A DNA stretch of 64,000 bases from Okapia johnstoni (lineage: Eukaryota; Chordata; Mammalia; Artiodactyla; Giraffidae): the NCBI GenBank assembly GCA_024291935.2, contig CM044318.1, positions 84,020,001 through 84,084,000 on the forward strand, written 5' to 3'. The notes under the pieces were generated by a model. It saw nothing but the letters and a program-made list of their open reading frames with translations, did no database searches and had not been told where the DNA came from. Positions 23,081 through 35,122 of the stretch are shown here, piece after piece; the first letter of the stretch is position 1, and each line of letters opens with the position of its first letter. A program made the translations under genes and the position numbers.

Positions 23081-23939
23081 ATGTAGGAGATCTTCCCTTT
23101 CTCCATGTTGTTTTAAATCCTCTTCTCTGTGCATTGTCCACAAATTCTTCATAACGTAACTAGTTTAGATGGTTCAGATCAGCCAGTTAAAGAGAGGAGA
23201 AATCACGAAGTGTTTGAGGGGCCTGGGGCAAAATAACTGGTTGATTCATAGACCTTTCGGTTGTCTGATTTACAGATTTTCAAAGTCGTTCTTAGAAATA
23301 CCTAACAAACTTCTCTGCTCTGGGTACCACGTACCTGAAAAAGGATCGTACCATTTCCAGAACGGTGTTCTCTCTTTCTTTTGATGTGGATGTCTGTTTT
23401 CAGTCTCTCGGGGACATTGTGTGTCTATAGGATTTGCACACACATCACTCCCTGGCGAATCTGAGACTAGCACCCCGACTCCAGGAGTGGCAAACCATCT
23501 ACACGGGCGCCTGAGTCCAAGGTCACCTTGATTTCTTCCTCCCTTGCTTTCCTCTTCACATATATTCCTCAAGGCTGGTGGGCTCTGCCTCCTGGGTCTT
23601 TAACTAGTCACCTCCCCCCAGCTCCATGCCCACTGCCACTGACCTCAGGAGTACCTCTCCATCTCTTGCCTGGACTATCAGGGACCCGCCGTCCACGCTC
23701 AGCTCACCCCCGCCTTTGTCCTCCCTGCAGCCATCACAGTGACCTTTGAGGAGAGCAGAAAGGGACTCCAGGCTGGCAGACTTCTGCAGTCCACCTGTGG
23801 CTTCAGCCCAAATCCAAACCAGTGCCTCTGCGGCTTCCCAGGCCCTGTCTGCTTCACGTTCCAGATCCTTCTCAGTGACTCGGCTATCTACAGAGTTCAA
23901 TGCTGGGTCCTGTATGGGGGTTCATCTCTCAGTTATCAG
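23081..23939. other. Unassigned stretch
   Basis: No gene. 23620-23760 ('gcctggactatcaggga', 'ccatcacagtgacctttgag') resembles an old interspersed mammalian repeat that could not be named. Confidence 0.4.
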
Positions 23940-24045
23940 CCCAGCACAGTAGGGATTTGTATCTTTATTTTGCAGGGGGGTAAACTAAGGCTCAAAAAGG
24001 GTAAGCGACTTGTTCCATGGTCAAAGCCGAGATTCAAATTATTTG
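23940..24045 (+). mobile_element. MIR SINE, sense
   Basis: 'ttttgcaggggggtaaacta', 'aggctcaaaaagggtaagcg' and 'ccgagattcaaat' match MIR core and tail texts. Confidence 0.65.
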
Positions 24046-24822
24046 CTACTTTTAGAATGCTCCGCGAGCTGCCCAGCTTCCTAGCCTATGTTTGTGTCAT
24101 CTGCCTGTGAATCTCATCCTCAAGAAAGATACCTGACTTCAGCCCATATGGCTTAGGGCCGCTACTGTCATCTCTCAGAGCCCCTGGACCCACCCAGATC
24201 AGACCCTGCTCACCGCAGTGTTTCAGCGACTTCTTGATGAGCCTGTCTCTGGACTCCTTTAAACACCTGGAGCTTCCATCCAAGTACTTTTTTTAACCTC
24301 TAAATCCTCCGTGCTTGGCATGACCCTACCATATAAGTAAATGCTTAATGAACAGTGACATCTGGTTTAAAGCACTTACTCATTCTTCTGACCAGTGTTC
24401 TCTGCATTTCTGGTATGTGCACAGAACTGTGTATATAACAAAGAAGTTCGAATTAGACATAAAGGTTTTCTGTTCAGAAAGCAGAGAACTCGCCACAGAC
24501 TCTGAATTTGGGGTGAGTGTCTGCATCCTGCCTGTGTCATCTGTGAACTGTAGGCTGTGCCTATCCGCATCACAGGACAGCCGAGACGGCAGCCAGGGTG
24601 CCCGTATCTCCATCCATGTCTCGTACATCTCATGGTTGTGAAGGTAGGGCTGGAGAAAGAAGACGCAGACAGAGGGTGAAGCAGAGAACAGCTTTGTGTC
24701 CCTGCGGCAGGAGGACGAAGACCAAAGTAGCCTGATGGCTTGGACGAGAGGCCAGGACTTGAGCACCCCCTGGCAAGTCTGGGAGAGATGGGAACTAGGG
24801 GTTCTGAGTGTCCAGGTACCAC
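24046..24822. other. Unassigned stretch
   Basis: No gene. A weak antisense MIR tail lies at about 24310-24352 (gtaaatgcttaatgaac). Confidence 0.4.
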
Positions 24823-25113
24823 TTTTGGATCCAAGTGCTGCCTTTCGGACTCTTTTGTTGACCATGATGACTACTCCATTTCTTCTAAGGGATTCTTGCC
24901 CACAGTAGTAGATATAATGGTCATCTGAGTTAAATTCACCCATTCCAGTCCATCTTAGTTTGCTGATTCCTAGAATGTCGACGTTCACTCTTGCCATCTC
25001 CTGTTTGACCACTTCCAATTTGCCTTGATTCATGGACCTAACATTCCAGGTTCCTATGCAATATTGCTCTTTACAGCATCGGACTTTGCTTCTATCACCA
25101 GTCACATCCACAG
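24823..25113 (-). pseudogene. BovB endonuclease fragment, antisense (5' coding part only)
   Basis: The minus strand encodes the N-terminal AP-endonuclease part of BovB for about 95 codons: VTGDRSKVRCCKEQY, then GTWNVRSMNQGKLEVVKQEM, ILGISKLRWTGMGEFNSDDHYIYYCG, and RRNGVVIMVNKRVRKA. The motif-I Asn (GTWN) is present. The Glu expected in the GISE motif is Lys (AAA; + strand 24959-24961), a change that should abolish metal-dependent cleavage. The frame is open to 25126 but starts at TTG, not ATG. The rest of EN, the whole RT and the 3' end are absent, which is unusual for a LINE copy because truncation normally removes the 5' side. Confidence 0.88.
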
Positions 25114-25234
25114 CTGGGATTAGCAATACTTATTACTATGTAATAACAAAATTGTATCTCTTTTTTTGTTGTAAACCACTTTATTTATTGGGATCTATTA
25201 TCGGAGTCCATTATGTTCCGTTGATGTATTTCTT

Positions 25235-25365
25235 TCTTTAAAAAAAACTTTTTCTTCTGTATTGGGATATAGCCAGTTAACAATGATGTGATAGTTTCAG
25301 GTGAACAGTTAAGGGACTCAGCCATACATATACCTGTATCCATTCTCCCCCAAACACATCTCTTA
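25235..25365 (-). mobile_element. Ruminant L1 3' UTR, antisense
   Basis: 'gtgatagtttcaggtgaaca', 'agggactcagccatacatat' and 'ccattctcccccaaac' are the reverse complement of the L1 3' UTR. It follows the BovB fragment after ~120 bases of A/T-rich sequence. Confidence 0.8.
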
Positions 25366-26879
25366 ATACGAACCAGGTGGCATATTTTCCTTGTCCCTTG
25401 CCATTTGTATATGATTGCTGGTAACTGACATTTTAAATAACAGCAACAATTGATATTTTCAAGTTAAGAAGCGCATGGTAAGTTTCCTTTCATCCTGGGT
25501 CCACAGGAATTACTATCCTCCTGAACAATGACTTAATGCGGTGGCCCACCCCTTGGAGAGCATGGCTCTGCCCCGGGCGTCTGCACCGTGCTGCTGTTTC
25601 CGGTGGAGGTTAGGGTGGTCACACACATTCTGCGGCCTGCTCTCAGGCCTTGAGCCGTCTGATGAGAAGGGATGGCGTTTCAGACTGACTCTCCAAGAAA
25701 TAACACCTACAAGCATTGATTCACTATTTAAATATTAGAGAGAAATCATTTTCCCTGAGCTTCTCTGAACGTTCATTAGACCAAGAAAAACATCTCTTTG
25801 ATCATGGCCTAGACAGACATGGAAGAGTGGAGACTGGGAGCTGTTTGTACTTCCGAAAGTGGAGTCTTGGGCTTACTAATTTGCATAGTTTCCTGATCCA
25901 AAGAGGGGACACCCAACTGTGGGACAATTAGAGATATGTGCGTTTGGGGGGCAGGGGATTGTGCCTCAGAAAACACTCTTGGAAAGCAGGCATGGATCTT
26001 CTTCTGAGCAGCTGCCCATGGATAATTGTTAAAAGTTGCCAAATATTTAGAAGGCCAGCTTGTCCGCCATAGACTGACAGAACAGGTGCTTTGATAAAAT
26101 GGAATTTTTTCAGCCTTGGCAATGTCGGTTTAGGGACGCTTCTCCCCCTTTTGCAGGGTGGGCAGAAAAAGATTCTACCAAACTGCTCATCGTTCAGGGA
26201 GGTTACCTCCTCTGTTCAGCAGCAACTTCCAGCCTTCCTTTTGTGCATTAGAAAGTACAGAAACTCACAGCTTTGATGATGCTGGGAGGGTAAACAAGGA
26301 AGCTGTGATACTTGGCAGAGTTACGAGGTCAGCGAGGATCTGAGGCGGATGATTCAGAGGCGTCTCTGTGCTCTCCCATCCTTTGAATCAGCACCAGGAA
26401 GTGGGTGAACTCTGTCCTGGACACGATGCTGAAGCAGCGGTGGGTCATTTGGGGGAGGCTTCCTCCACTTCCACTGCCCTTGGTGCTTGCGATGGGGTCT
26501 TAGTTGCTTTCCCAGGTGTAGGGATCTTCCTGGGGGACCCCATCCACATTAATAGTCCTGGTCATAGTGCTGGAGTGTCACCACGACTGAGAGCGAATGA
26601 CATTTGGTGCTCTTCCAAGGGCTGTGAGCAGCACTTCAGGACAAGGTGGTGTTCTGGGGGACACAGAGCCCAGGAGAATGCCAGGATGGAGGCACTTCAT
26701 TCTAGGGGCTGATCATTCCTGGAAGGTGACCTCAAGGCCAGAGTTTATGGTATCTAATCACATGTGTTAGATTTTTATTTGTGTGCCCTTGTTTTATAAA
26801 ATTTTAACCAATCATTAATGCCTTCCCCTGGGCGGCCAGCCAAGAGTGGTCCCAGCATCTCTGGGTCAGCATCCCTGCT
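25366..26879. other. Repeat-poor unassigned stretch
   Basis: About 1.5 kb with no confident repeat. A 114-codon frame at 26368-26712 has no recognised domain. Confidence 0.45.
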
Positions 26880-26945
26880 TCCCTGTTCTGGGTGACACAG
26901 GTCAGAGAGCTCACCGGGCCTCAGTCTTCTCATCCTTAAAATGGG
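26880..26945 (-). mobile_element. MIR SINE fragment, antisense
   Basis: 'gggcctcagtcttctcatcc' followed by 'ttaaaatggga' is the reverse complement of the MIR core. Confidence 0.7.
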
Positions 26946-28029
26946 ACTCCTCTTGCCTCTTGCAATTGGCTGTTGGCTCTGGTTGAGACACCACAAGCAG
27001 GCACCGAGGCACTTGATGGACAGTGGCAGCTTCTCTCCTTTCCTGTTTTGGAGGACGGTGCTGTTCCGGGAGGACCAGGAGCCCATCCAGCCTTGGCACT
27101 GCCCTGTAAGGTCCCCCAGGGACAGCCCCCTTCCAAGAAGAGTGGATTTGTCCATGGGGCCAGCTTCCCCTACCCTCACTTTATAACGTGCTTATTTCAC
27201 CTTTTCAGATCTTGGCCCACTGTGACGTAGCCATTTGCACAAGGATCTTGGGCTAAAGGAAGTGTTTGTGTGATGAAAGCTGACTTCAGAGGATATTCTG
27301 GTTGCTGGGGTTTTGCTCTAATTCTGTCCTTCAGAGAAGCTGGTAGTTGTGGTTTCAAGCGAGCATGTGTGAGCCCCAAGCCAACGTAATGCGTGATCTC
27401 TCTGTAGAGCCCACTGTTTCGTGTATTTTTGCTTTGTTTAAAAAAAATCGTTTCAAAGTTTAACTCAAAATGATAATAATTGTGCTCGTTTAGGATGTAG
27501 TCCTTTGTACTTTCTCGTTTACTTAACCATCCGTTGCTACCATGCCCACCTGCTTCTACGTCCCACTGGTCTTTTGGTCTTGTGGTTGTTCAGTTTGATT
27601 CAAGGCTTCAGCCCTGCTTCTGCACATCTTGGGGTTTTGTTTTACGTTAAGATGATTCAGCGTTGTATTGGAAGAGACTTTTGAGCATTTCTACGAATCC
27701 TCCTGATATTAAGGGTACCTGGGACCTCTGGCCTCTCCCCATACTTGGCCCCAGACAAAGACCAGAAGTCACTCTTTCTAGCATCTTCCCAAGCTCTTTT
27801 GCGGGATTGGAATAAGTGGACTCTTGTAATAAGGCATTTCTATAAAAAAGTGGTTTCTGTACCCCCAGTGATTCCCTCTCACCCAACACTCAGTGCCCAC
27901 TTGTCTTCCCCCTGGTGTACTTTGTGTGATTCTGGGCTCCTTTGCACTCTGGGAACCCTGTGACTTTAAACAGATTGGGTTACACAACAGACTGGCTACA
28001 CAACAGATTGGGTCTCCATTGCTTCTTTG
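26946..28029. other. Unassigned stretch
   Basis: Unique-looking DNA without a recognised gene or repeat. A short tandem-like echo (acacaacagattggg / acacaacagactgg) lies near 27970-28012. Confidence 0.4.
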
Positions 28030-28251
28030 TGGATTTGTAGAATTTTCTATGTACATGATCTTGTCACCTGAACATAAAGTCCTCTTTTTCCTTTCCAATT
28101 TCTATGTATTTTTTTTCTTACCTTATCACATTGATTGAGACTTCAGAGACAATATTAAATGTGAGTGAGAGAGTAGACACCCTTGCCTTTGTCTCAGTAT
28201 TAGGGGGGAGTGTTCAGTCTTCCATCATTATGAATAAGTAGATGCAAGATT
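28030..28251 (-). mobile_element. L1M fragment, antisense
   Basis: 'gtagaattttctatgtacat', 'tcctttccaatttctatgta' and 'gagagtagacacccttgcct' match antisense L1 ORF2 text. It ends at the Bov-tA insertion; continuation beyond the SINE is not clear. Confidence 0.7.
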
Positions 28252-28495
28252 GGGCTTCCCAGGTGGTGCAGTGGTGAAGAATCTGCCTGCCAATGCAGGA
28301 GATGCAAGAGACGCAGTTTCGATCCTTGGGCCAGAGATCCCCTGGAGTAGGAAATGGCAATCCCAGACCACTCCAGTATTCTTGCCAGGAAAATTCCATG
28401 AACAGAGGGGCCTGATGGGCTACATACAGTCCTTGGGGTCACAGAAGAGTCGGACTCAACTGAGCAACTAAGCACACACACACATACACATACAC
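28252..28495 (+). mobile_element. Bov-tA SINE, sense, with TSD
   Basis: tRNA-like head 'gggcttcccaggtggtgcag', then the tail to 'aactgagcaactaag', ending in (CA)n 'cacacacacacatacacata'. TSD AGATGCAAGATT at 28240-28251 and 28496-28507. Confidence 0.94.
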
Positions 28496-28795
28496 AGATG
28501 CAAGATTCCTCAATATTAGAATGATTTCTTCTGCTGCTTTGGCTTCAAACCTACTTCCCAGGTCAACTTTTCAATTAGTGCAACAATTTGTTTTCAATGT
28601 AATTGGTTTGACATATCTAGCCTGGCCATGACTAAGATAAGTAGTCTATTTTGGTGGAAAACACCACATACTGCATTTGCTGTTAAAAAGTAGTGACATC
28701 AAAGCATGATTCCACCATCCATCAGGACAGAAAGGTGATGACAACAGGGTGAGGTCTCCCGCCATTGGGAGATAAAGGCTCCCAGCCCTGGCATG

Positions 28796-28930
28796 TGGAG
28801 AAGGTGATGGCACCCCACTCCAGTACTCTTGCCTGGAAAATCCCATGGACGGAGGAGCCTGGTAAGCTACAGTCTATGGGGTCGCACAGAGTCGGACACA
28901 ACTGAAGTGACTTAGCAGCAGCAGCAGCAG
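28796..28930 (+). mobile_element. Bov-A monomer SINE, sense, with TSD
   Basis: A single Bov-A unit ('ggcaccccactccagtactc' to 'gacacaactgaagtgactta') with a (GCA)n tail. TSD CAGCCCTGGCATG at 28783-28795 and 28931-28943. The second monomer of Bov-A2 is absent. Confidence 0.92.
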
Positions 28931-29014
28931 CAGCCCTGGCATGAGGCTGCCTTACTGGCCACTCACACAAGATCCTAGAACATGGTCATGTTGTTCGGCT
29001 GAGCAGAATGGATG

Positions 29015-29673
29015 AACAGAAGGTGGTCCATCCACATAATGGAACAGTATCCATCCATAGAAAGGAGTCAGAGCTAGTTCAGGCCATGGCATCGATGAAC
29101 CTCAAAAGCATACTTCATGAAAGCAGCCAGTCGCTGTTGGGCCCCGTTTGTATGAATTTTCCAGATTCAGCAAATCCATATCAGAAAATAGATTAGTGGT
29201 TACCTGGGGCCAGTGGGTGGGGAGAGGGTGGGCTGGGGAATTAGGCGCTAATGGGCAGGGGATTTCCTTTGGGGTGATGAGGTGTGCTCCAAGTAGATGG
29301 TGAGGATGGTGGTGAAACTGTGGCTGGGCTGCGTGGGTGCATGCGGGGATTTACTGGGACTTTTCGGGTGTTGTGTGCCTGCTCAGTTGCTCAGTCATGT
29401 CCAGCTCTTTGCAACCCCGTGGACGGTAGTTGGCCAGTCTCCTCTGTCCATGGGATTCTCTAGGCAAGAATACTGGAGTGGGTTGCTGTTTTCTCCTCCA
29501 GGGGATCTTCCCCACCCAGGGATCAAACCCACGTCTTCTGCGTCTCCTGCATTGGCAGGTGGATTATTCACCACTGTGCCACCTGGGAAGCCTGTGATTG
29601 TGCTAAATGCCGCTGAATTGTGTATTTTAATCGGGTGGACTTCATGGGATGTAAATTATATCTCAGTAGAGTT
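29015..29673 (+). mobile_element. L1M 3' region, sense, split by Bov-tA
   Basis: 'tccatccacataatggaaca', 'atgaacctcaaaagcatact', 'gattagtggttacctggggc', 'tttggggtgatgagg' and, after the SINE, 'ccgctgaattgtgtatttta' and 'gtaaattatatctcagtaga'. This is the conserved 3' end of ORF2 and the 3' UTR of L1M elements. Confidence 0.82.
29379..29592 (-). mobile_element. Bov-tA SINE, antisense, inside L1M
   Basis: Reverse-complement Bov-tA ending 'gtgccacctgggaagcc'. L1M text resumes directly afterwards. No exact TSD seen. Confidence 0.9.
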
Positions 29674-30040
29674 ACTGAATACCAGAAGAGCGTGAGAGCT
29701 AGATGAATGGTGAGTAAGCTGGATACTGACTGAGCTGGACAACTGGGGTGAAGGGAGGTGGCCCCTGTGGGTTTGAAGAGTCTGTCTGTGGAGAGATGGG
29801 CTGATGGGGCAGCTCGGGGCGGGGGTGGGACACTGTTAGTCACAGAGGGAGACCCTGACAGATGGAGCCCTTGGGGGCCAGAGGCCAGCACTTCAGGCCC
29901 AGGGTAGCCCCCACCCCACGGTCAACTGTCAGTGGACAACAGGGACTACAGGAGTGCTCGGGGAGGACGCTTTGAAAGCCGATATTCGCGGTGAAAAGGT
30001 GTTCTCGTTACTGGGATTAAAAGGTGTCGGTGTGTGTGTG
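29674..30040. other. Unassigned stretch
   Basis: No gene or confident repeat seen. Confidence 0.4.
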
Positions 30041-30198
30041 TTAGTTCATGAGTCGTGTCTGACTCTTTGCGACTCGGTGCTCTGTAGCCCGCTAGGCTCC
30101 TCTGTCCATGGGATTCTCCAGGTCAGAATACTGGGCTGGGTAGCCATCCCTTTCTCCAGGGGATCTTCCTGACCCAGGAATTGAACCCAGGTCTCCTG
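30041..30198 (-). mobile_element. Bov-tA SINE, antisense, head incomplete
   Basis: Reverse-complement tail and most of the body ('gtgtctgactctttgcgact' to 'gaacccaggtctcctg'). The 5' tRNA-like head complement is missing. Confidence 0.85.
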
Positions 30199-32467
30199 AA
30201 GCTCCCAAATCATGAGGGGAAAATGAGCACGTTCAGCTAGTGCAGTCGAGAAAGCAGTGGCAAAAAAGAACACTTTTTTTAAACAGAAAACTGACCCTCT
30301 CTTTTTTTCTCTTTCTTTTTCAGACTATAGCCCTTGTTTTCCCTTGGTGAGTACAAAACTTTTCAAAAATTATCTCTGGTGTATAGTTAACTAGTGAAAA
30401 AAAAAATGTGTTAGCTTTCATTGTTAGAGAAGCATTATCTTCTAGAGAAAGAAGGCCATGTGGTCAGCATGTTATATTTGAATTTTATGCCTTAACTGGC
30501 TTGAGCAGGCCCATATCACACTTTTGGTTATATAATTTTTTTTTTTTTTTGGTGTTTCGAATCTGGCTCAGCAGCTCAGAACCCTGAAATGCATTGCTGA
30601 GAACACAGTGTCCACACGCTTTCCCTCACTGACTTGTCCTCACTCTGAAAAGGGCCTTGTCTTATCTCAGTGACACACATTCGGAGACTATTGGGAGCAC
30701 AGGGTACGTAATTGCTTTGATGATAATTGCTTCTTAAATTGATCTGCTGGGGGGGAAACTGCTGAAAAGGAGCTTTTCCGGATTGCACTTTTAGTTAAAA
30801 AAAAAACAGTGTTGGCAGTTCTTCAGTTTTTGCCTTTTGAGGCAATATTCTATAGCCTCCAGGTCCTGGTACTTAGGAAAAGAGATACCATCCACCTTAT
30901 ATATGTTCACCTAATTAACTTAATGCAGTCAAGTTTCCTAAAGAAATTGAGGGAAGACCATTTAAGAGCTTTTGAAGGGGCTGCAGCCTGTGGGCAGGTA
31001 ACATTTGTTCTGCCCTCCTGTGTGCGTGCCTTTCGTGAGTGAACCGGGATGTGGGACGCTGGGCAGTTGCCTTTCTCAGATGTATCACCTTGTTTGAAAA
31101 ACATTGACTCTGTTCAGAATTAGTCTAAGGCCGATGGGTCAATTCTTTGGCCCCTTTTTTCAAGGCTGTGCCTTTCATCTGGGCATCCATGCTTATGGTT
31201 ATTCCTAGTATGATCAAGGATATTCTGGTCGTATGGACTGTTTCTCCTTATCTCGAAAAATGCTGAATATAGTCAATGATTGATCAAGACAAAGAAGAGG
31301 AAAACTTCCATTTCCTACTTACTCAACTCATTCCATTGTCCATGTTCTTTATCCTGTAGTTATTGGATGTTGATGGTTCTGAGTGGCATGCTTTCCTCGG
31401 GCAAATGTCCATGGTGGAAATCAAAGAGAAGGGTCATTACTGGAACAATATTAATGGGATGGAGACTTAATTATAGGAAGTTTGCCATCCCTTCTTGTCT
31501 TAGGATCCCAAGCTAGAGGTACTGCTCATTCAAATGGGTTGGCAAGGATGTTAAACCTGCTGCCAATGAAAAGCTGCAGGTCCTGACCATGCTGCAATGA
31601 AATACTGGAGGGAAGGCCCCCAGATTCATCTCCTTCTGAAACTAGGTCCGGATTATGATGTATTAGAAGTGGCCAACCTTTGCCTCCCTTGGCTCTTGGC
31701 TCAGCACCAGCCCCTTCACATTTGTTGTCACATCCGCTCACTCGAGGGTTTCCTGCCCTTTCAGCTAGTCGACCTGCTGCCGGGCTGTGCCTGGGTCAGC
31801 CTGCCTCTCAGTTGAGTGAGCCCATGACTTGTGCTTCCAGGGGGCCCCTAGCCCCCACTGTCTCAAACCAGCTGCATATTTGGAAGTTCCTACCCCGAAA
31901 GCTGCTGAGTGTCTGTGTAGGAGTCCGACTTCTGATCTCGTCCTCCTCCAGGGGCGCTTGGCAGCCAGAGCTTTGGGCAGCATCTCCTGCACCTGGTCCC
32001 AGCCTCGGCCTCCTTTTCAGCAGGAAGGTAAAGTTGTGCTTAGGGTGCTGTGAGTCCTTAGAGTGCTTCTGATTTTCAGAATCTTCCTCTTCAGCGTAAG
32101 GGAAGTCTGTTGGAAGCATGACCTTGCCTTCCTACCACAGCTACCTTTTTGCTGCCTTTGTTTGGAGTCATAGGTCTCTTAGCCTATGGAAAATTCACTG
32201 CTAAATTGTTGAGATCTATTCCAGAGCTTCAGGGTTTCAACTAACAGAAAGGAATTTATTTCTAATTTGTGAGGTTGGACACTTGCTTTTTGAGTCATTT
32301 AGAGCTAAATAAACAGGTCACCTGGGTTGGAGGCCGTCCCAGGCCACCTTCCACACTCAGGCTAGTGGCCCCAGAGGAGTGAACTTGCCAAGCTCTTTCT
32401 TATCTGTCAGCAGTTCCCAGGATTCTTGTGACTTTAAGTGAAGTGACCCCAAGAATAAGCATTTAAT
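30199..32467. other. Repeat-poor stretch
   Basis: About 2.3 kb without a confident transposon. It contains a paired splice-site candidate at 30324-30346 (see findings) and T or A runs (30536-30550, 30797-30806). Open frames up to 130 codons have no recognised domain. Confidence 0.5.
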
Positions 32468-32477
32468 AAAATTGTTT

Positions 32478-32727
32478 TTGTTCCTGGTGGCTCAGTGGTA
32501 AAGAATCCACCTGCCAGCGCAGGAGACATGGGTTTGATCCCTGGTCTGGGAAGATCCCACTTGCCAAGGAGCAACCAAGCCTGTGCACCACAACTGCTGA
32601 GCCCGTGCCCTGGAGCCCATGTTCTGCAGCAAGAGAAGCCGCCCCAAGGAGAAGCTCATGTACTGCAGCTAGAGAAAGCCCATGCTCAGCCACAAAAACC
32701 CAGCACAGCCAAAACCAATAAGAAAAC
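32478..32727 (+). mobile_element. CHR-type tRNA-Glu SINE, sense
   Basis: Head 'ggtggctcagtggtaaagaa' with B box 'ggtttgatccc', then the CHR body ('gagcaaccaagcctgtgcac', 'caacaactgctgagcc'-like, 'ctagagaaagcccatgctca') and an A-rich tail. Imperfect TSD AAAATTGTTT / AAAATTATTT at 32468-32477 and 32728-32737. Confidence 0.88.
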
Positions 32728-35098
32728 AAAATTATTTAAAAAATAATTGAACAGGGTAGTGACATATTTGCTGTACTATAATGGATATCAAAAATCATCT
32801 CCTTGTCTAGCAATAACATGATTTGTCATTTAGAAAAAGACACTGGCTTAATATTTGACTCTTTTTTTTTAAAAAAAAAAGGTCAATTTTAAAATGGATT
32901 AAGAGGAGTCTTTTTAGTACAACCACCCGTTCTCATATTTTCTTCTTTTTTCAATATTCAAAAATAGATTTGGGAAGTAATACTTTAGTTCATATTGATC
33001 AAAAAAGACCAAAGTTTCCTCAACTGGGGAATACTTGCAACTCTGAAGATCTCAGTTGCTTAGAGTTTTTAAAAATTAGGGAAATTTCAGAAATAAGAAT
33101 ATATGGAAGATACATATTAAGGTTTAAATATTTTCTCCAGGCTCTTTGAGGTCTTATTAAATACATTATTATACCAAACAGTATCCACCAGTAAATAACA
33201 CTAAATGATTCTGCAGTTTGGTAATTTCACTGTGATTCATGGAAATATCCCAGGAATAAAAGAAAACTTAAAGTGTTAATATTAAGTAACGGTGAATTTA
33301 ATTTTAAAATTCACTTAGAATGTTCATTCACTAGCTTTGTCCTCTGTAAGGGTCTGTGCTTCCAACTCTTATCAGTTTCAATACACGCGATTGTCCTCTG
33401 CCAAGTCATTTTTTCTTCCTGGCTGTTGGTTTAAACAGCCATCATGGTAGAAAGGAAAGGAATGAAGAATCTGAAGGTTTTCAAATCACGGGTAGGGGCC
33501 TTGCTCTCCCAGGGCAGGGTGGCCACCTCAAGCATGCTTTCCGCCTGTCTCAGGTTGCATTCCTGCTGGCAGAACAGGTGCTCTGCGGCCTGTACCGATT
33601 TCCGAGTCTACAGGAGGACGAGAGAAGCATCATGAGCAGAGCACAGGAGACTTGAAAACTTTCTAAGAGATCCGATTCCTATTTCCTTCATTTCCCACGT
33701 CCTGGGGGTTTTATTAGCACACATGGACTGTCTCGTCCAAGCAAAATGTGTTTCTCCCAACAACGAAGCAGTTCCTTTCCCGCGGACTGAGAGTAGAAGC
33801 TGACAGCCGGTTGGAACAATGCCTTTGGATCTGATGGTGACAAACGCATTAATCCCTCGCTTATTTCCATTTCCATTTCCCACCCCCAGGAAAGTTTCAA
33901 CATTCTTCCGAGAAGTGCCTCCTGAAAGCGTCTACTAGGTATTCATTTGTCATATAGCAAAGGCAGGGATATTGAGCTGTCAGAGTTTCCGCTTAGGGAA
34001 AATAGGAACACAGGTCTTCTATATAAACGTGCTTCTCATCTCTGAGCTCCCAGCAGACCCAACTCAGAGCTGGAATTCTTCTAGAAATCCTTTTCCAGCT
34101 GGCAGGAAGACATGGATTCTCTCAGGACAGGATGGGTGCCCAGCATCGTCCCCGTAGGACACGAGGTAAAGGGAAGCTGAAGGGGAGCCTTTCTTATCCC
34201 CGGGGAATTATGCCGTGTTTTATATTTATGTGATATTTTGGGTTGATCAAAACCTTTGTTTGGGTTTTTCTGTAACATCTGATGGAAAAACCCAAGCGAA
34301 GTTTTTGGTCACCCCAATCATTCCTAAAGTATTTAAAAACTGGGTTAAAGAATATTATCAGGAAGCATCCATTAAATGAAACATTAGCAAGCCCTTTGGT
34401 TAACTCTGTGCGGCCCTGGGCAGGAAATCTGGAACCGATGCTTCAGGAAACTGTTTAACGCGCCCCGTAGGATTCTTGGCCACGGCCGGGCCAAGTGGTG
34501 CATGGGGATGGTCCAGAGAACCGTCTGCTTGGGGGCTGACAGGAAGTCACGTGAGGCTCACTTTTTAGGAAAACAATCCCCAACCATCGCTGGGGCCCTG
34601 GGCTGCCTGGATGACACATCAAAATCCTATCCGTTTTAAGTCAGACATTTTCTATTTTTATAGTCAAAACCACCCTCTTCATTTCCCTTAGCAACTAGAT
34701 TTGTGAAGTGGCATTTTAGTTACCAGTGGCATGCTGAGAAAGTGGGCCGTGCCCAGGTGGTCGGGCAGCAAGCAGGTCTCCTGGGAGCTGGTGTCTGGGC
34801 TCCACGGGGTGGGGCTGACCGTCTGGGGACAAGCTTGTCCCATCCGTGTGGCGGACGTTGCGGGGACAGATGGCATAGTTAGCTGCAGATCTGTGCCCAC
34901 TGCCTGGAGAGAAGCAGCGCTGACGCAGGGGGGAAGGAAGATAAGACATTTATAAAACCGTTGGGGGCGTGACTTACAGAGAATGTTCTCGGACCCACTG
35001 AGCCGCGGAGTCAGGAAGGAGTCCTGCAGTCCAGTGGAAGGACCGTGGACCAGTGCCCACTGGACACGGGGCCTCGCCTCCAGCTGCAGTCCCATCCT

Positions 35099-35122
35099 GG
35101 GTGGCGGGGGTGGGGGTGGGGG
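35099..35122 (+). other. G-quadruplex motif
   Basis: G runs of 3, 5, 5 and 5 with loops of 4, 1 and 1 bases. The short loops predict a stable structure. Confidence 0.65.

Noticed and set aside
26368..26712. 114-codon frame, possible processed pseudogene
   Set aside because: No recognisable protein family, A-tail or TSD.
32478..32560. tRNA-Glu gene (A and B box-like text)
   Set aside because: It is the tRNA-derived head of a CHR SINE. The same applies to the heads of the Bov-tA copies, for example at 15395 and 28252.
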